NCBI RefSeq assembly: GCF_000969985.1
Contig: NZ_CP009526.1
Location: 4,712,001-4,776,000 of the forward strand
Direction: 5' to 3'
Length of the DNA stretch: 64,000 nucleotides
Source of the DNA: Methanosarcina barkeri str. Wiesmoor
GTDB taxonomy: Archaea; Halobacteriota; Methanosarcinia; Methanosarcinales; Methanosarcinaceae
Position numbers and translations under genes: made by a program
Part shown: positions 1-9,295 of the stretch, in pieces
Numbering within the stretch: the stretch's first letter is position 1
Layout of the letters: each line of letters starts with the position of its first letter
The notes under the pieces: generated by a model
What the model was told of the DNA's origin: nothing
Database searches by the model: none
What the model saw: only the letters and a program-made list of their open reading frames with translations

Positions 1-66
1 ATAATTACAACTACAATAAAGAATAATTACAACTACAATAAAGAATAATTACAACTACAATAAAGA
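1..66. repeat. 22-bp tandem repeat, three copies
   Basis: Three perfect copies of a 22-bp AT-rich unit (ATAATTACAACTACAATAAAG plus A) run from the window edge; the array may continue to the left. A degenerate fourth start follows. No function is visible. Confidence 0.9.
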
Positions 67-722
67 ATAATCACAGCTGAATATTAATTATATAGGATAA
101 ATATTTGTATCCTAAATCTATATTATTTATTAAAATAGATTTTAATTATATTTAATTTATACGATTTTACGGCATATTCCTCCATGTATTCCTCACTCTA
201 TCTATTTCTCAGGGGAAACACCGAATTATCCTGATCTTAAACGAATGCTTTCTTCTGGAAGACTAGTTCGGGGCATGCAGAAGCTGGCAGGAATAGCAAA
301 TAAATCTAATAAATGATATCTACTCCGTAAGGCTAAAACTGCATATAGTATTAGCAGAATTTGTACTCAAGAAGGATATACTTAATATACTGTGAGTTAA
401 TTTGACAGAAATACTAAAGTCTCTGAATAAGGATATAGTACCCGAAAGACTTTAATTGTCGAAAAATTTTGACCCATCAAAACATTAATTAGGTTAAGGC
501 AGGTATATCAAACTGCACTTAGGGCACAACCATTAATTATTTGTTGGGCTGATTGAATATAGGAAGAATACGATAGAGGAGAAACAAATAAACAAAATAT
601 TAAGATCGAAAGTTTTTGGGCCTGTGTGCTGCCTGTAAAAAAACTCTTTAAGAGTGAAACCAAGTTTTCAGGAATAGATTATAGTTAGGTGCGGAAACTG
701 GACTCTGTAATTTTCAAAAAGG
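67..722. other. AT-rich intergenic region, possible gene remnant
   Basis: No convincing complete gene. A short open stretch at about 146-316 (+) ends in ...RMLSSGRLVRGMQKLAGIANKSNK-stop; it has protein-like composition but no usable start, so it may be the 3' remnant of a decayed gene. The rest (317-722) is broken in all frames and would contain the promoter and leader of the gene starting at 723. Confidence 0.4.
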
Positions 723-2528
723 ATGGGGGACACATTGTCTAAAACTACTAATAACATATTAAACCTTATAACCTCAATTTCTCTATTACTGCTGGTTTAT
801 AGTCTTTTTATTCTCAGGGGAATTCAGCCCGAAGGATATGCAGTCGATATCTATGAACAGCTTCCGTTTCATTTTTACCTTACCCTTCTCTTTTGTTACG
901 TTTCAGCCTGCGTTCTGCTTCTTGCATACCGAAAAATGAGTGCAGTTCTTATACTGCTTCTTGTTCATACTACAGTACTGATAACTCCGCACATGCTTGG
1001 CTATGTTTCAATAGGCAGGGGAGATGAATTCACGTACCTTGGGCTTGCAGGAGAGGGTTCATTTTGTAACCTTTCGGGCTTTTCCAACCTTTCTCCCACG
1101 GGTCCTCTGCTAGTTTCAGCTCTAGCTCAGGTTTCAGGCCTGGAAACATCGGCACTTTCATACTTCTTGCCAGTATTTTTTTCAATAATGTTTATTACTG
1201 GAATGTTCCTGTTCTATCGGATTTTTATGAGCAGGGAAAAATTGGTCTTAACGGCTTTTCTCTCCTCGCTTATTCCATATTTTGGCCATTTCCAGACCTC
1301 ATCAGTTCCTTATTATCTTTGTTTTTGCCTGATACCTCTATACCTTCTTGTGCTGAGAAAAGTAATTTCAGATAAAGACAGGGCAATGGCTGTTTGCCTT
1401 CTTTTCATGATACCATTGATTCCTTTAGCTCATCCCTTTATTTTTGCATATCTTGCCTGTTTCTCTCTGTCCCTTGTCTTCTCGAGCAAAATACTGAAGC
1501 TCGGATTTGTCCGTAAAACCCTGAGTCTCAACTCTCTCTTCTCTGACGCCTCACACCCTGCAGGGAAAAAAATGCCTATATTTGTCTTCCTGTCACTTAT
1601 CTCGGTAGGCTTCTTGCTTTGTGTGAAATATATTCTTCAGTTTTTTGATATATCTATTTCAAGCCTTATCCTGCGTACTAAAATGCTAGTGACTGCAGGT
1701 TTTTCCACGTTTCCATCAACTGAAAACGGATTTTTCGAGTTTGTACATCTCTTTAATCTCTACTACGGCAAATACTATATTCCTTTGATTTTTATTCTGA
1801 TCAATTCCGTAATCGTATGGCAGAATCGTAAAAGGTTTTGCCATCATTTTGTTCGCAGGTACCCCCGTTTCCTGGTCCTCTATATAATAACCTTTTTCCT
1901 GGAGCTTGCTTTCCTTTTAAATCCCTTCATTCCATACCCTCCAGATAAGTTTGCAAATTTGAGCTTCATTATTTTTGCCCAGATTCCTTTGTTGGGGTAT
2001 TCCCTTTACATTATTTTCCTTAGAAAAGGGTATACTCTTGGCCTTGGCTCTGCGGTACTGGTTCTTTGTCTGCTCTGGACACTAGGATTCTTCACCTGTT
2101 TCAGTTCGCCGTATACAGGCGGAGTTTCTGAAGCTATTTCGGAAAATGAGGCCGACGGGATTCAGTGGTTATCAGGCGTGAGAGAAACTTATCCATATAT
2201 TATGTCTTGTACAGATAAGTATGGGATCGTCACCCAGCCTGACGTCCTTAGTAACATAAGCCAGCCGACTGGGCTTGTTGAGGCTTCCCAAAAGTCTCTT
2301 TATGCCTCCAAAAATGATTCTGACGGTAGCTCTATGGAAAAAGTAGCAGAAAACGAACCTTTCTATGTTGCGGAAACCACTTTTTCTAAGGCTTTAAGTG
2401 CCAGGAAACTGGAATTCAATGAAACATCAGTTTCTGCAGATGGAAAAGTCCTCAAGCCCCAGGCTACTTACCCTGCATATAAGATATATGACTCCCTTAA
2501 CATAGAAATTTATGAATATGTTCCGTGA
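723..2528 (+). CDS. Multi-pass membrane protein, glycosyltransferase-like (GT-C type?)
   Basis: This 601-residue protein is very hydrophobic, with roughly twelve membrane segments over residues 15-470 and a soluble C-terminal domain of about 130 residues after the last helix. A short acidic loop (GRGDEFTYLG, about residue 99) follows the third segment; an Asp/Glu pair in an early external loop is typical of GT-C fold polyprenyl-phosphate glycosyltransferases. I infer an envelope sugar transferase or related membrane protein, but no family-defining motif was recognised. The ATG at 723 is preceded only by a weak AAAAAGG. It stands alone; the next gene is convergent. Confidence 0.6.
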   Translation: MGDTLSKTTNNILNLITSISLLLLVYSLFILRGIQPEGYAVDIYEQLPFHFYLTLLFCYVSACVLLLAYRKMSAVLILLLVHTTVLITPHMLGYVSIGRGDEFTYLGLAGEGSFCNLSGFSNLSPTGPLLVSALAQVSGLETSALSYFLPVFFSIMFITGMFLFYRIFMSREKLVLTAFLSSLIPYFGHFQTSSVPYYLCFCLIPLYLLVLRKVISDKDRAMAVCLLFMIPLIPLAHPFIFAYLACFSLSLVFSSKILKLGFVRKTLSLNSLFSDASHPAGKKMPIFVFLSLISVGFLLCVKYILQFFDISISSLILRTKMLVTAGFSTFPSTENGFFEFVHLFNLYYGKYYIPLIFILINSVIVWQNRKRFCHHFVRRYPRFLVLYIITFFLELAFLLNPFIPYPPDKFANLSFIIFAQIPLLGYSLYIIFLRKGYTLGLGSAVLVLCLLWTLGFFTCFSSPYTGGVSEAISENEADGIQWLSGVRETYPYIMSCTDKYGIVTQPDVLSNISQPTGLVEASQKSLYASKNDSDGSSMEKVAENEPFYVAETTFSKALSARKLEFNETSVSADGKVLKPQATYPAYKIYDSLNIEIYEYVP

Positions 2529-2721
2529 ACTCCCCCCAGTTTCGTCTGGAGGTTTTGTTTTTGAGGGAAACAATTTCCGTTTTTTGAATATTCGAATTTT
2601 TCTCTTTTTTGGCGTGAAAGCACTTTGGCATGAAAATATTTTCAAATATTTTCATTCATTTTTGCTTATTATTTAAAGAGTTTGACGTCATTTTTTAACG
2701 AGGCGACTTGCCGTCTTGAAG

Positions 2722-3270
2722 CTAAATTTTTCTCTTTTTTGCTATAGCGAAATTCGCTCTTTTCGTCTCGTTTATATATTTAACAGTAAGAAGGACAATT
2801 ATAATCAGTCCAACGATTTCTGAGATAAAAACTTCTGTGAATCCGGGGTGGTAAGATCTACTAAAAATTATCATAAGATACTCAATAAAGCTTGCCGAAA
2901 TCGTATCTTTCGGAAAACTCCAGCCCAGGAACGGCCAGAAAAGTACTTCAGGGCTATTCCATATCTGATCTTCTAAAATGTGGCAAAAAGATGCTCCTGC
3001 AATAATCAGGAGTTCAGGTTTCCCCTGGATATAGAGATAGTACCCTGCCAGGACCAGCAGAAGGCCAAAAAGTAGAGTATGGGCAAAAATTCGTCCGCTT
3101 CCTATGGTTTCAGCAAGAATTATCCTGCCAAGAGGTTTATCGATAAAGTCTGGAAGGAGTGCTCCGAATGCAATCCACGGAACATTTACCCAGAAGTTAT
3201 TTTTAGAAAATAATCGGCTCAGGAAATAAAAGATCCCCAGAGTAATCCCAATATGTCCGAAAATAAACAT
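2722..3270 (-). CDS. YdjM/DUF457-like membrane protein (putative metal-dependent hydrolase)
   Basis: This 182-residue protein has about four membrane helices and the scattered His/Asp pattern of the YdjM/DUF457 family: FGHIG at the N-terminus, a GALLPDFIDK motif near residue 40, FAHTLLFG near residue 65 and FCHILEDQIW near residue 98. These residues are taken to bind metal in the family, which is called a membrane-bound metal-dependent hydrolase without proven substrate. The C-terminus is Lys/Arg-rich and cytoplasmic-looking. It is convergent with the membrane protein at 723-2528. Family placement is fairly secure; the enzymatic role is only a family label. Confidence 0.7.
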   Translation of the reverse strand: MFIFGHIGITLGIFYFLSRLFSKNNFWVNVPWIAFGALLPDFIDKPLGRIILAETIGSGRIFAHTLLFGLLLVLAGYYLYIQGKPELLIIAGASFCHILEDQIWNSPEVLFWPFLGWSFPKDTISASFIEYLMIIFSRSYHPGFTEVFISEIVGLIIIVLLTVKYINETKRANFAIAKKRKI

Positions 3271-3364
3271 CAGATCAAAAATAGTTATTTACTTATAATT
3301 CTTTTTCGGCAGGCCTGTCTGATGACCTGCCGATACAGAGCTTCAATAAAATTAAAAGAGTTCT

Positions 3365-4069
3365 TCAAGCCTGGCATTCAGCTACGAGCTTTTCTACCAG
3401 TTCCTGCCGGATTGAATTTGTTCTATCTCCTCCGCAGACCATACCCCGAACCCCGATAATATCCGGTCCGATTCTCTCAAGCACTGGAAGATCCTCAAAT
3501 TTCAGGGAGCCTGCAATCGCGTTTTCAAGTCCGCACTCATGGGCAAGGCCTGTGAACTTTTTAAGTTCTTCCTCGTCCATAAATTCGAAGGTAGATTTTC
3601 CATCTTTAATTCCTGTATCAACCATCACCACATCTGCCCCAGCTTTTGCGGCGATTGAAGGAAGCAGTAATGGAGATATTGAATTGATGCGCTTGTAGTC
3701 CGAATATCCTGAGGCAACAACTTTCTTTGTTGAGTCATAGTCCTTTACAGCCTGTGTTATTTTTGTGATAAGCTCTAAGGCCTGATCTTCAGTCTGGATA
3801 TCGTAAAGGCCAACTTTAATATAGTCTGCTCCTGCAACGGCTGCTCCAAATGCTGCAAGGGAAGCAGTTCCTGGTTTATAGTTAAAATCTCCGATAGTTG
3901 CGCTTATGGGCTGTCTACCGTTTACAGCTCCCTTTACGTCCCTTATTACCCATGGGAAATTTGCACCAAGGGAACCTTCTTTGGGATTCTTGACATCTAC
4001 AATGTCTGCGCCGCCTCTGGAAGCAATTATTGCTTCCTCTTTATTAATTGGACTTATAAGCAGTTTCAT
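3365..4069 (-). CDS. mfnB: (5-formylfuran-3-yl)methyl phosphate synthase MfnB
   Basis: MfnB condenses two glyceraldehyde-3-phosphate molecules to 4-HFC-phosphate, the furan precursor of methanofuran, the C1 carrier of methanogenesis. The 234-residue protein is a full-length TIM barrel of the UPF0264/DUF556 family. The residues I recall as catalytic in the Methanocaldococcus enzyme are all present at the same numbers: Lys27 (DVKNPKEGS), Lys85 (ADYIKVGLYD), Asp151 and Lys155 (MVDTGIKDGK). The ATG is preceded by GAGGC. It is transcribed away from a HisA-like TIM-barrel gene across a 257-bp gap that contains a MITE. Confidence 0.95.
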   Translation of the reverse strand: MKLLISPINKEEAIIASRGGADIVDVKNPKEGSLGANFPWVIRDVKGAVNGRQPISATIGDFNYKPGTASLAAFGAAVAGADYIKVGLYDIQTEDQALELITKITQAVKDYDSTKKVVASGYSDYKRINSISPLLLPSIAAKAGADVVMVDTGIKDGKSTFEFMDEEELKKFTGLAHECGLENAIAGSLKFEDLPVLERIGPDIIGVRGMVCGGDRTNSIRQELVEKLVAECQA

Positions 4070-4119
4070 AAAAAGCCTCTAAATAAACATCTAATTGGAA
4101 TTTTACAGTGAATATTACC

Positions 4120-4255
4120 GGCAGTGTTTCATATTTGCTGTAAATTTGAAGTCAAGTTTTTGCGTACTATGAAGAAAATTGATCTTCCGATATAGAATTT
4201 TCGACCCAGTAACTTCTTGAAATTTGCAATTTTACAGGAAAATTGGCACGCTGTT
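4120..4255. mobile_element. 136-bp MITE, family B (GGCAGTGTT ends), copy 1
   Basis: The ends form an imperfect inverted repeat (left GGCAGTGTTTCATATTT; right end reads AACAGCGTGCCAATTTT on the other strand). The interior (CTGTAAATTTGAAGTCAAG...) is shared with 13136-13271 and 54696-55090. It lies between mfnB and the HisA-like gene. Confidence 0.7.
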
Positions 4256-4326
4256 AATACTACTCCTTTTATACAATATACTTTATTTTATACTTTTTTA
4301 TAGGATGATACAGCTATTGAATAAGT

Positions 4327-5061
4327 ATGTTCCGAGTAGTCTTTGTGATGGACATATTTAACCGTAACGTAGTTCTTGCAAAGGGCGGGATCAGGGAAAA
4401 ATACCGTCCGGTTTCAGATTCAAGTACTGTATGTAGCAGCTCGGACCCTGTGGACATCGTAGAACTCCTGCATCCTAGGGAAGTCTATATTGCCGACCTT
4501 AACGTGCTTCAGGATAAAGGGTATCTCGAAACGAATGTCGATGTCATTCGGGAAGTAAGCCTAAAGGCAGACACAATGCTTGATTTCGGGATATCGGCTT
4601 CACAGGACGTGGAAAAAGCCCTTTCTATTGCAGAAACTGCTGTCATAGGCACAGAAACAGGTACGCTTTCGGCAATAAAGGATGCAGCCTATGGAAACTC
4701 CGGAAGGATCAGTGTTAGCATTGATATAAAGCATGGTAAAGTCCTGAAAAATGATCCTGAGCTTCCAGAGTCTCCTTTTGAAATAGTAAAACTGTTAAAT
4801 AATTTACCCTTAAAAGACCTTATTTTCCTTGACCTTGATAGGGTTGGAACAGCCTCAGGCTTTGACCCAGAATTCCTTCGAAAACTGGTTGAATGTTCCA
4901 GGCATAGCGTGCTGCTTGCCGGAGGGGTCAAGGATATGGGGGACCTTTTTACTCTTGATAAGCTAGGAATAAAAGGAGCCCTGGTTGCAACTGCCGTTCA
5001 CTCGGGACTGGTTCCCCCAGCCGTGATGAGTTCAGGGCTTAAATCGGATGATTTAATATAA
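4327..5061 (+). CDS. HisA/HisF-family TIM-barrel protein
   Basis: This 244-residue barrel resembles HisA (ProFAR isomerase): an N-terminal MDIFNRNVVLAKGG strand, a central DLDRVGTASG segment around residue 172 and a LLAGGVKDMGDL phosphate-binding loop near residue 198. The catalytic Asp of strand 1 is kept (MDIFNRN). The sequence is too divergent to call it the histidine enzyme. In methanogens such paralogues are annotated only as HisA/HisF-related; the location opposite mfnB suggests cofactor synthesis, which is inference. The start may be ATG 4327 or ATG 4351 (MDIFN); no clear RBS decides. Confidence 0.7.
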   Translation: MFRVVFVMDIFNRNVVLAKGGIREKYRPVSDSSTVCSSSDPVDIVELLHPREVYIADLNVLQDKGYLETNVDVIREVSLKADTMLDFGISASQDVEKALSIAETAVIGTETGTLSAIKDAAYGNSGRISVSIDIKHGKVLKNDPELPESPFEIVKLLNNLPLKDLIFLDLDRVGTASGFDPEFLRKLVECSRHSVLLAGGVKDMGDLFTLDKLGIKGALVATAVHSGLVPPAVMSSGLKSDDLI

Positions 5062-5112
5062 AATCGAATAACAAAATAAAATCGAATAACAAAATAAAAT
5101 CGAATAACAAAA
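5057..5112. repeat. 18-bp tandem repeat, three copies
   Basis: About three copies of AAAATCGAATAACAAAAT follow directly on the stop codon of the HisA-like gene. No hairpin or gene is visible in the array. Confidence 0.85.
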
Positions 5113-5234
5113 ACTAACTGTTACCTAGAAATCCTTTTATTTCAACCCTATATGTCTTGTATATAATCGAATATTTTAGTATTAAGGAAAAGTCGCAGAT
5201 TCTGTTTAAAACCAGAAAATTATGAGGTTTACAT

Positions 5235-5495
5235 ATGGTAAAGAAGGATACATCTAAAGAGAATATTGAAGAGAACACTGAGGAGGCAAGCGGAGATGGA
5301 TATGTGGAGATTAAGATGGGAGGAGGTTGGTACATGACGATCTCCCTAGCACACAGTGACCGCTTTGAGAAAGAGTATGTCGAACTTGCAAAGGAGCGGG
5401 GAGGCGTAAAAAGGTCCAGGTTCAACCTTAACCCCGCCCATGTCAGGATGTTGGGAGAAACCCTGATCAAATTTGCGGATGATAACGGCCTCTAA
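5235..5495 (+). CDS. Small conserved-looking protein of unknown function
   Basis: This 86-residue protein starts at ATG 5235 behind a GAGGT ribosome-binding site (spacing 6). The first 25 residues are acidic and low-complexity (Lys/Glu/Asn), followed by a compact folded-looking part: VEIKMGGGWYMTISLAHSDRF..., then a basic stretch RGGVKRSRFNLNPAHVRMLGETLIKFAD. No family recognised. The coding character (good RBS, mixed composition, no overlap with another gene) supports a real gene. It is convergent with tmk. Confidence 0.7.
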   Translation: MVKKDTSKENIEENTEEASGDGYVEIKMGGGWYMTISLAHSDRFEKEYVELAKERGGVKRSRFNLNPAHVRMLGETLIKFADDNGL

Positions 5496-5537
5496 CGGTC
5501 ATTTTGGTTTTAATTTAGGTTCAATTCTTGAATCTGG

Positions 5538-6155
5538 TCAGTTCCTGCTCAGGAACTCCAGTATCTTTTTCACAACTTCCTTTTCTATGTATTCGGGAGA
5601 ACGGGAAGCATCGATTACAACAAAACGTTCTGGATCATCTGCCGCAAGCTTGAGGAAAATCGCCCTGACTCCCTGTAAAAATTCTAATTTCTCGAACTTG
5701 CTTTGTTCTCCTCGTTTTCCACAGCGTTCAATTGAAATTTCGGGCCTGATATCAAAGAGAAAGGTTAGATCTGGAACAATAGTCCAGCTCCGGTGCAGAT
5801 CCTTTACCCATTCAAGAGGATTTTCCAGGCGAGTCTTCAGGGTTATGCCCTGGTAAGCATATCGGCTGTCGGAATAGCGGTCAGAAATTACTATTTTTCC
5901 GTTTTCAAGTGCAGGCTTTATAAGTTTTGCCAGATGTTCTGCATGGTCAGCTGTAAAAAGGAAAAGCTCGGCAAACTGGTCGGTATCTGACTGAATAGCT
6001 TTTTCAACGGCATCTCCAGTTAGAGTGCCTCTTGTTGGTTCCCTGGTAAAAACAGGTTTAAAGGCTTTAATTTCAGGATTCTTCTGAAGTTTTTCTGCAA
6101 CTGTGCTTTTGCCCGAGCCGTCAATGCCCTCAAGTGTGATCAGTTTCCCTCGCAT
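5538..6155 (-). CDS. tmk: Thymidylate kinase
   Basis: It phosphorylates dTMP to dTDP with ATP. The 205-residue length is normal for the family. The P-loop GIDGSGKST is at residues 10-18, the DRY signature at 92-94 (ISDRYSDSRYAYQG), and the TREPTRGT dTMP-binding segment at 37-44. The next gene, divergent, is a DUF166 protein of a family sometimes labelled thymidylate synthase, so the pair may act together in dTMP metabolism; that link is inference from position. Confidence 0.95.
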   Translation of the reverse strand: MRGKLITLEGIDGSGKSTVAEKLQKNPEIKAFKPVFTREPTRGTLTGDAVEKAIQSDTDQFAELFLFTADHAEHLAKLIKPALENGKIVISDRYSDSRYAYQGITLKTRLENPLEWVKDLHRSWTIVPDLTFLFDIRPEISIERCGKRGEQSKFEKLEFLQGVRAIFLKLAADDPERFVVIDASRSPEYIEKEVVKKILEFLSRN

Positions 6156-6333
6156 AAATACCGTCTTTTTTCGTTTAGAGATTTTTAGTGAAACGCGTTA
6201 TCTGTATTTATAATCTACAGGCTTTTCGGACTCATGATAAGATCCCAATTACATGTATAGCTGATGAGTCAGGCCCAAATTCCAGACAAAATAAGCATCT
6301 ATTTATGCAATATTAAAAATAACTTAGAATAAT

Positions 6334-6996
6334 ATGACTGTAATAGGAGTAATTACGCGGGGCAAGTACGGGCACCGCTTGATTGAGACTGTCAGGGAGA
6401 ACAGCGATTTTTCAGTCGTAACTGCGGACCTACCTGAATTCGTGCCTGTATTTATTGAAGAGCCTGATGAATATCTGGACGCTCTTAACTTCGACAGACA
6501 CGTTTTCTCTGCTGAAATTATAATTACCTACTCTTTGCATCCGGATCTGACATCTGCAATTGCAAAGCTTGCGGCAGAAGCTGGCGTGCGTTCTCTTATA
6601 GTACCAGGTGGACCATCCCGGGCTTCAGTTCCCGAACTCAAAAAGATCTCCGAAGTTTCAGGTATGGATATCGAGGTAGATGAAATCTGCTGTAGTCTTG
6701 AACCCAATGATTTCAACAGGCCTTTTGCGGAACTCTTTGGGTCCCCTATCTTGAAGATAAAAACAAAAGATGGAAAAATTGCCGATGTCAAGGTAATAAA
6801 AGGCGCTCCATGTGGGAGTACCTGGTATATGGCAAAAGAAATAGTCGGAATGGATGTAAAAGATGCACCTCCCAAAGCCGGGCTGTTGATCCAGCATTAT
6901 CCCTGTCGAGCGACACGTGGTGAAATTGGTGGAATCCATGAGTCAGGAGAACTGCATAAACAGGCATTTATAAAAGCTCTTGAGAATGAGGAGTGA
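6334..6996 (+). CDS. DUF166 family protein (annotated as archaeal thymidylate synthase-like)
   Basis: This 220-residue protein matches the methanogen DUF166 family (PF02593). Conserved cysteines occur in DEICCSLEP (about 112-113), KGAPCGSTWYMA (about 154) and HYPCRATRG (about 193), as expected for a metal- or Fe-S-binding protein, though I cannot prove that. The family has been called thymidylate synthase from old biochemical work on methanogens; the assignment is not firm. It is divergent from tmk, which supports a role in pyrimidine nucleotides. AT-rich promoter-like sequence lies at 6290-6333. Confidence 0.75.
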   Translation: MTVIGVITRGKYGHRLIETVRENSDFSVVTADLPEFVPVFIEEPDEYLDALNFDRHVFSAEIIITYSLHPDLTSAIAKLAAEAGVRSLIVPGGPSRASVPELKKISEVSGMDIEVDEICCSLEPNDFNRPFAELFGSPILKIKTKDGKIADVKVIKGAPCGSTWYMAKEIVGMDVKDAPPKAGLLIQHYPCRATRGEIGGIHESGELHKQAFIKALENEE

Positions 6997-7076
6997 TTAT
7001 ATATTCTTTGAAAAAACATATTCTAAATATGACCGGAAAGTCGGATCCAGCTTTTCATTTATGAGAAGCCATTACT

Positions 7077-7502
7077 TTGTGTCCTTCCCGGTCTCAAGTA
7101 ATTTACAGGGGTGAAAAGATTACTACCCTAACTATCTCAGAAGATTCCGGGCCCGAAGACCTCGAGACGCTAGCAGTCGCAGTACACTCGGTCATTGGAC
7201 TTCCTACAACCATTCGCAGTCTCAAGCGAAAAGGACTTCGCCTGGAAAAAGGTCAAATCCTTGATAGAGACTACACAGGACCTGTGCTCGAAGAAGTATT
7301 GAAAACAAACAAAGTTGTCCACAAAGTCCCTACAGAAGGAGTGTATAGTGGAAAACCCGTAGTTGTTGCTCCCATTCACTCGAAAGACGGGGAAGTTATT
7401 GCAGCTCTTGGAGTTGTGGACATACTGGCTACTATAGATCTTCACTCTGTTTTTCAGGAATATACATCAGTACTGGAAGAAGTCGAATATGCTAAAAAAT
7501 AA
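7077..7502 (+). CDS. DUF2111 family protein (methanogen-specific)
   Basis: This 141-residue protein resembles the DUF2111 family found in methanogens. Visible features: a regular alpha/beta pattern, VHSVIGLPTTIRSLKRKGLRLEKG in the first half, and VVAPIHSKDGEVIAALGVVDILATIDL, which looks like the sensor/ligand core of a PAS- or roadblock-like fold. The start is uncertain: the frame opens with TTG 7077 and no good RBS is seen, so the true N-terminus may be slightly shorter. Function unknown. Confidence 0.6.
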   Translation: MCPSRSQVIYRGEKITTLTISEDSGPEDLETLAVAVHSVIGLPTTIRSLKRKGLRLEKGQILDRDYTGPVLEEVLKTNKVVHKVPTEGVYSGKPVVVAPIHSKDGEVIAALGVVDILATIDLHSVFQEYTSVLEEVEYAKK

Positions 7503-7533
7503 AGTTCGTAATATATAGCCTGAAGTTTGCATC

Positions 7534-8251
7534 TGACCTTTCGCAGATGTTATTTCAATTTTCATAATTTTTCTTGCTCTCGTTTTTCTGAAAACCTTCT
7601 TGGTTGCTCAAAAATATATTTTTGAAATACCGTAGTTTTTGACCTTTTGCCTTCACTGAAAACTTCCAGCGATCATTTCCCTAAGTTTTAGTTGAGATAA
7701 CAACCGCAAATTTTAGAATAATTCTCTAAAAACGATAACACTCACTTTCCGCAGTAAATTTTTGTAAATTCATATTTTTACTGCTAGCGATTTTCAATCA
7801 AATGTAGATTTATTGGACTTTTTTTCTTTCAATAACTCCTCAGGCATTTTATTGGCAAAATTGACAAGTTTTTTCAATGATTATAAGTACATTATTTTTG
7901 GCAAAATCGGGAAATTTTTTCAATGATTATGAGTACGATATTTTAGTTTTACTTTTTGCATTTATCCCACTTTCCGCAGTAAATTTTCGTAAATTCATAT
8001 TTTTACTGCTATTGATTTTCAATCAAACATGGATTTATTGGACTTTTATGCAGTAGGTAAAAGCAACGATGTGGTGTATTTAGAGACCAAAAACGATATC
8101 ATTCAATTTTTCACCAAATACCATTAAAAATCCAAATTATTTACTCTGTTCCAAAAACGATATCATGAAAAATATTGATTTTCAAAAAATACTGCGGAAT
8201 GTAGGATAACAGAAAAAGCGTTATTTATTTGAAGGCATATGCGGAAAATGA
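7534..8251. mobile_element. MITE family A copy 1, interrupted by a 463-bp insertion
   Basis: The outer ends (TGACCTTTCGCAGATGT at 7534; GCATATGCGGAAAATGA ending 8251) are inverted repeats. The sequence from 7534 to about 7740 aligns with 54813-55020, and the tail with the right end of that copy. Removing the inner insertion plus one 8-bp duplication leaves 247 bp, matching the 250-bp second copy. Confidence 0.8.
7741..8203. mobile_element. 463-bp element inserted into MITE family A
   Basis: Its ends are related inverted repeats (CTCACTTTCCGCAGTAAATTT; right end reads CTACATTCCGCAGTATTTT). It is flanked by CGATAACA (7733-7740) and GGATAACA (8204-8211), a 7/8 target duplication. Inside, about 83 bp at 7743 recurs at 7968, a 45-bp unit recurs at 7855 and 7900, and CCAAAAACGATATCAT recurs at 8087 and 8152. 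No open reading frame of note. Confidence 0.75.
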
Positions 8252-8455
8252 ATTTCATAATAAATTGAAAAATTACTGACATTTGAATAGTAAATTGAAG
8301 AATTACTGATTGGAATAGTGAATTGAAATATTATCTTCCAATTGCATGATAATTAAAAAAGTGGTTATTGGAGGATCGACACCAGCTTACATTTTTAAGG
8401 GAGTCATTTGCTCCTCCATTTATGCTTCCAGTTCAAACCACAAGGTTTCCTGGTT

Positions 8456-9286
8456 TTACTCTGGCTTCTGGTATAATTTTACTTTCTTCAGCAGAGTACC
8501 GTTCTTTGCATGGGGTTGCCTGAGTACGGTATCATTGGATTTTTCAATTTCTCTTGCCTGTATTGCAAGCTGTGAAGCGGCTCCCATAATTTCGTGTCCG
8601 GCTGCTGCGGTCAGGCACACCTGATCGATTTCTTTTAACATGAAACATGCAGGGAAGTTAACCTGTGCCACTTTTTCAGCCATGTGAAGGGCAGCAAGAG
8701 CTTTTGCTTTTGCATAGGGATTTGCGAAGCCTGCGTACTCAACACATTTTTCGGGTTTTGCAAAAATATGTGGAAGCTCCAGTTCCTTTCCTGATTTTCC
8801 GGAAGCAACCTGGTCAGTTACCTTGTCCAGTTCTTCCTGGACGAGTCTAACAACGCCGCAAACGGATAACACTTTCATTGCATCGGAATTGAAGGATGCC
8901 ATCTCTACAGGGTCAAGAAACTCTCTCTTAGCTCCAATAAGGGGGTCTACAGGGAGGATGAGATATCCGAAACCGTTATTTTCAAGAGCCTCTCTGGCTT
9001 CTTTCTTTGTTGGACCATCTGAGACCACAATGCAAGGGACGTCCTTCCATATTTCACGAGCTGCTTTGGGACCCGGAGCTGCTGCATTTGGGCTGATAAT
9101 TATCACAAAATCTGCATTCCACTGCTTGAAACTTTCAGAAGCTGCAGCCTCGGCAGGGCTCATTTTGGCACCTGTGCCAAATACACGTACCGTAATTCCC
9201 TCTCTTGCTGCAATTTCATCCTGGACCAGATTGATAACCTGGCTCATTCCCAGGTTGCCCATTTTTATAAAACCTATGTTGACCAT
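8456..9286 (-). CDS. mtd: F420-dependent methylene-tetrahydromethanopterin dehydrogenase
   Basis: Mtd interconverts methenyl- and methylene-H4MPT (H4SPT) with coenzyme F420, a core step of methanogenesis and of methyl-group oxidation during methanol growth. The 276-residue protein begins MVNIGFIKMGNLGMSQV and contains the family segments ISPNAAAPGPKAARE (about 85-100) and VVSDGPTKK, and a C-terminal AAGHEIMGAASQLA helix. The frame also offers a start three codons earlier, but ATG 9286 gives the usual N-terminus. A TATA-like ATATATAAC element (other strand, 9398-9410) lies about 115 bp upstream. Confidence 0.95.
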   Translation of the reverse strand: MVNIGFIKMGNLGMSQVINLVQDEIAAREGITVRVFGTGAKMSPAEAAASESFKQWNADFVIIISPNAAAPGPKAAREIWKDVPCIVVSDGPTKKEAREALENNGFGYLILPVDPLIGAKREFLDPVEMASFNSDAMKVLSVCGVVRLVQEELDKVTDQVASGKSGKELELPHIFAKPEKCVEYAGFANPYAKAKALAALHMAEKVAQVNFPACFMLKEIDQVCLTAAAGHEIMGAASQLAIQAREIEKSNDTVLRQPHAKNGTLLKKVKLYQKPE

Positions 9287-9295
9287 TTTTCTCAA

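Larger units (their letters stand above)
7503..8455. other. Intergenic region made of nested MITEs
   Basis: No gene was seen in this 950-bp stretch. It consists mainly of the nested elements at 7534-8251, listed separately, plus about 200 bp of AT-rich sequence downstream of mtd. Confidence 0.7.

Noticed and set aside
2427-2645. Minus-strand frame overlapping the end of the first membrane protein
   Set aside because: It is a shadow of the real gene and of low-complexity intergenic sequence.
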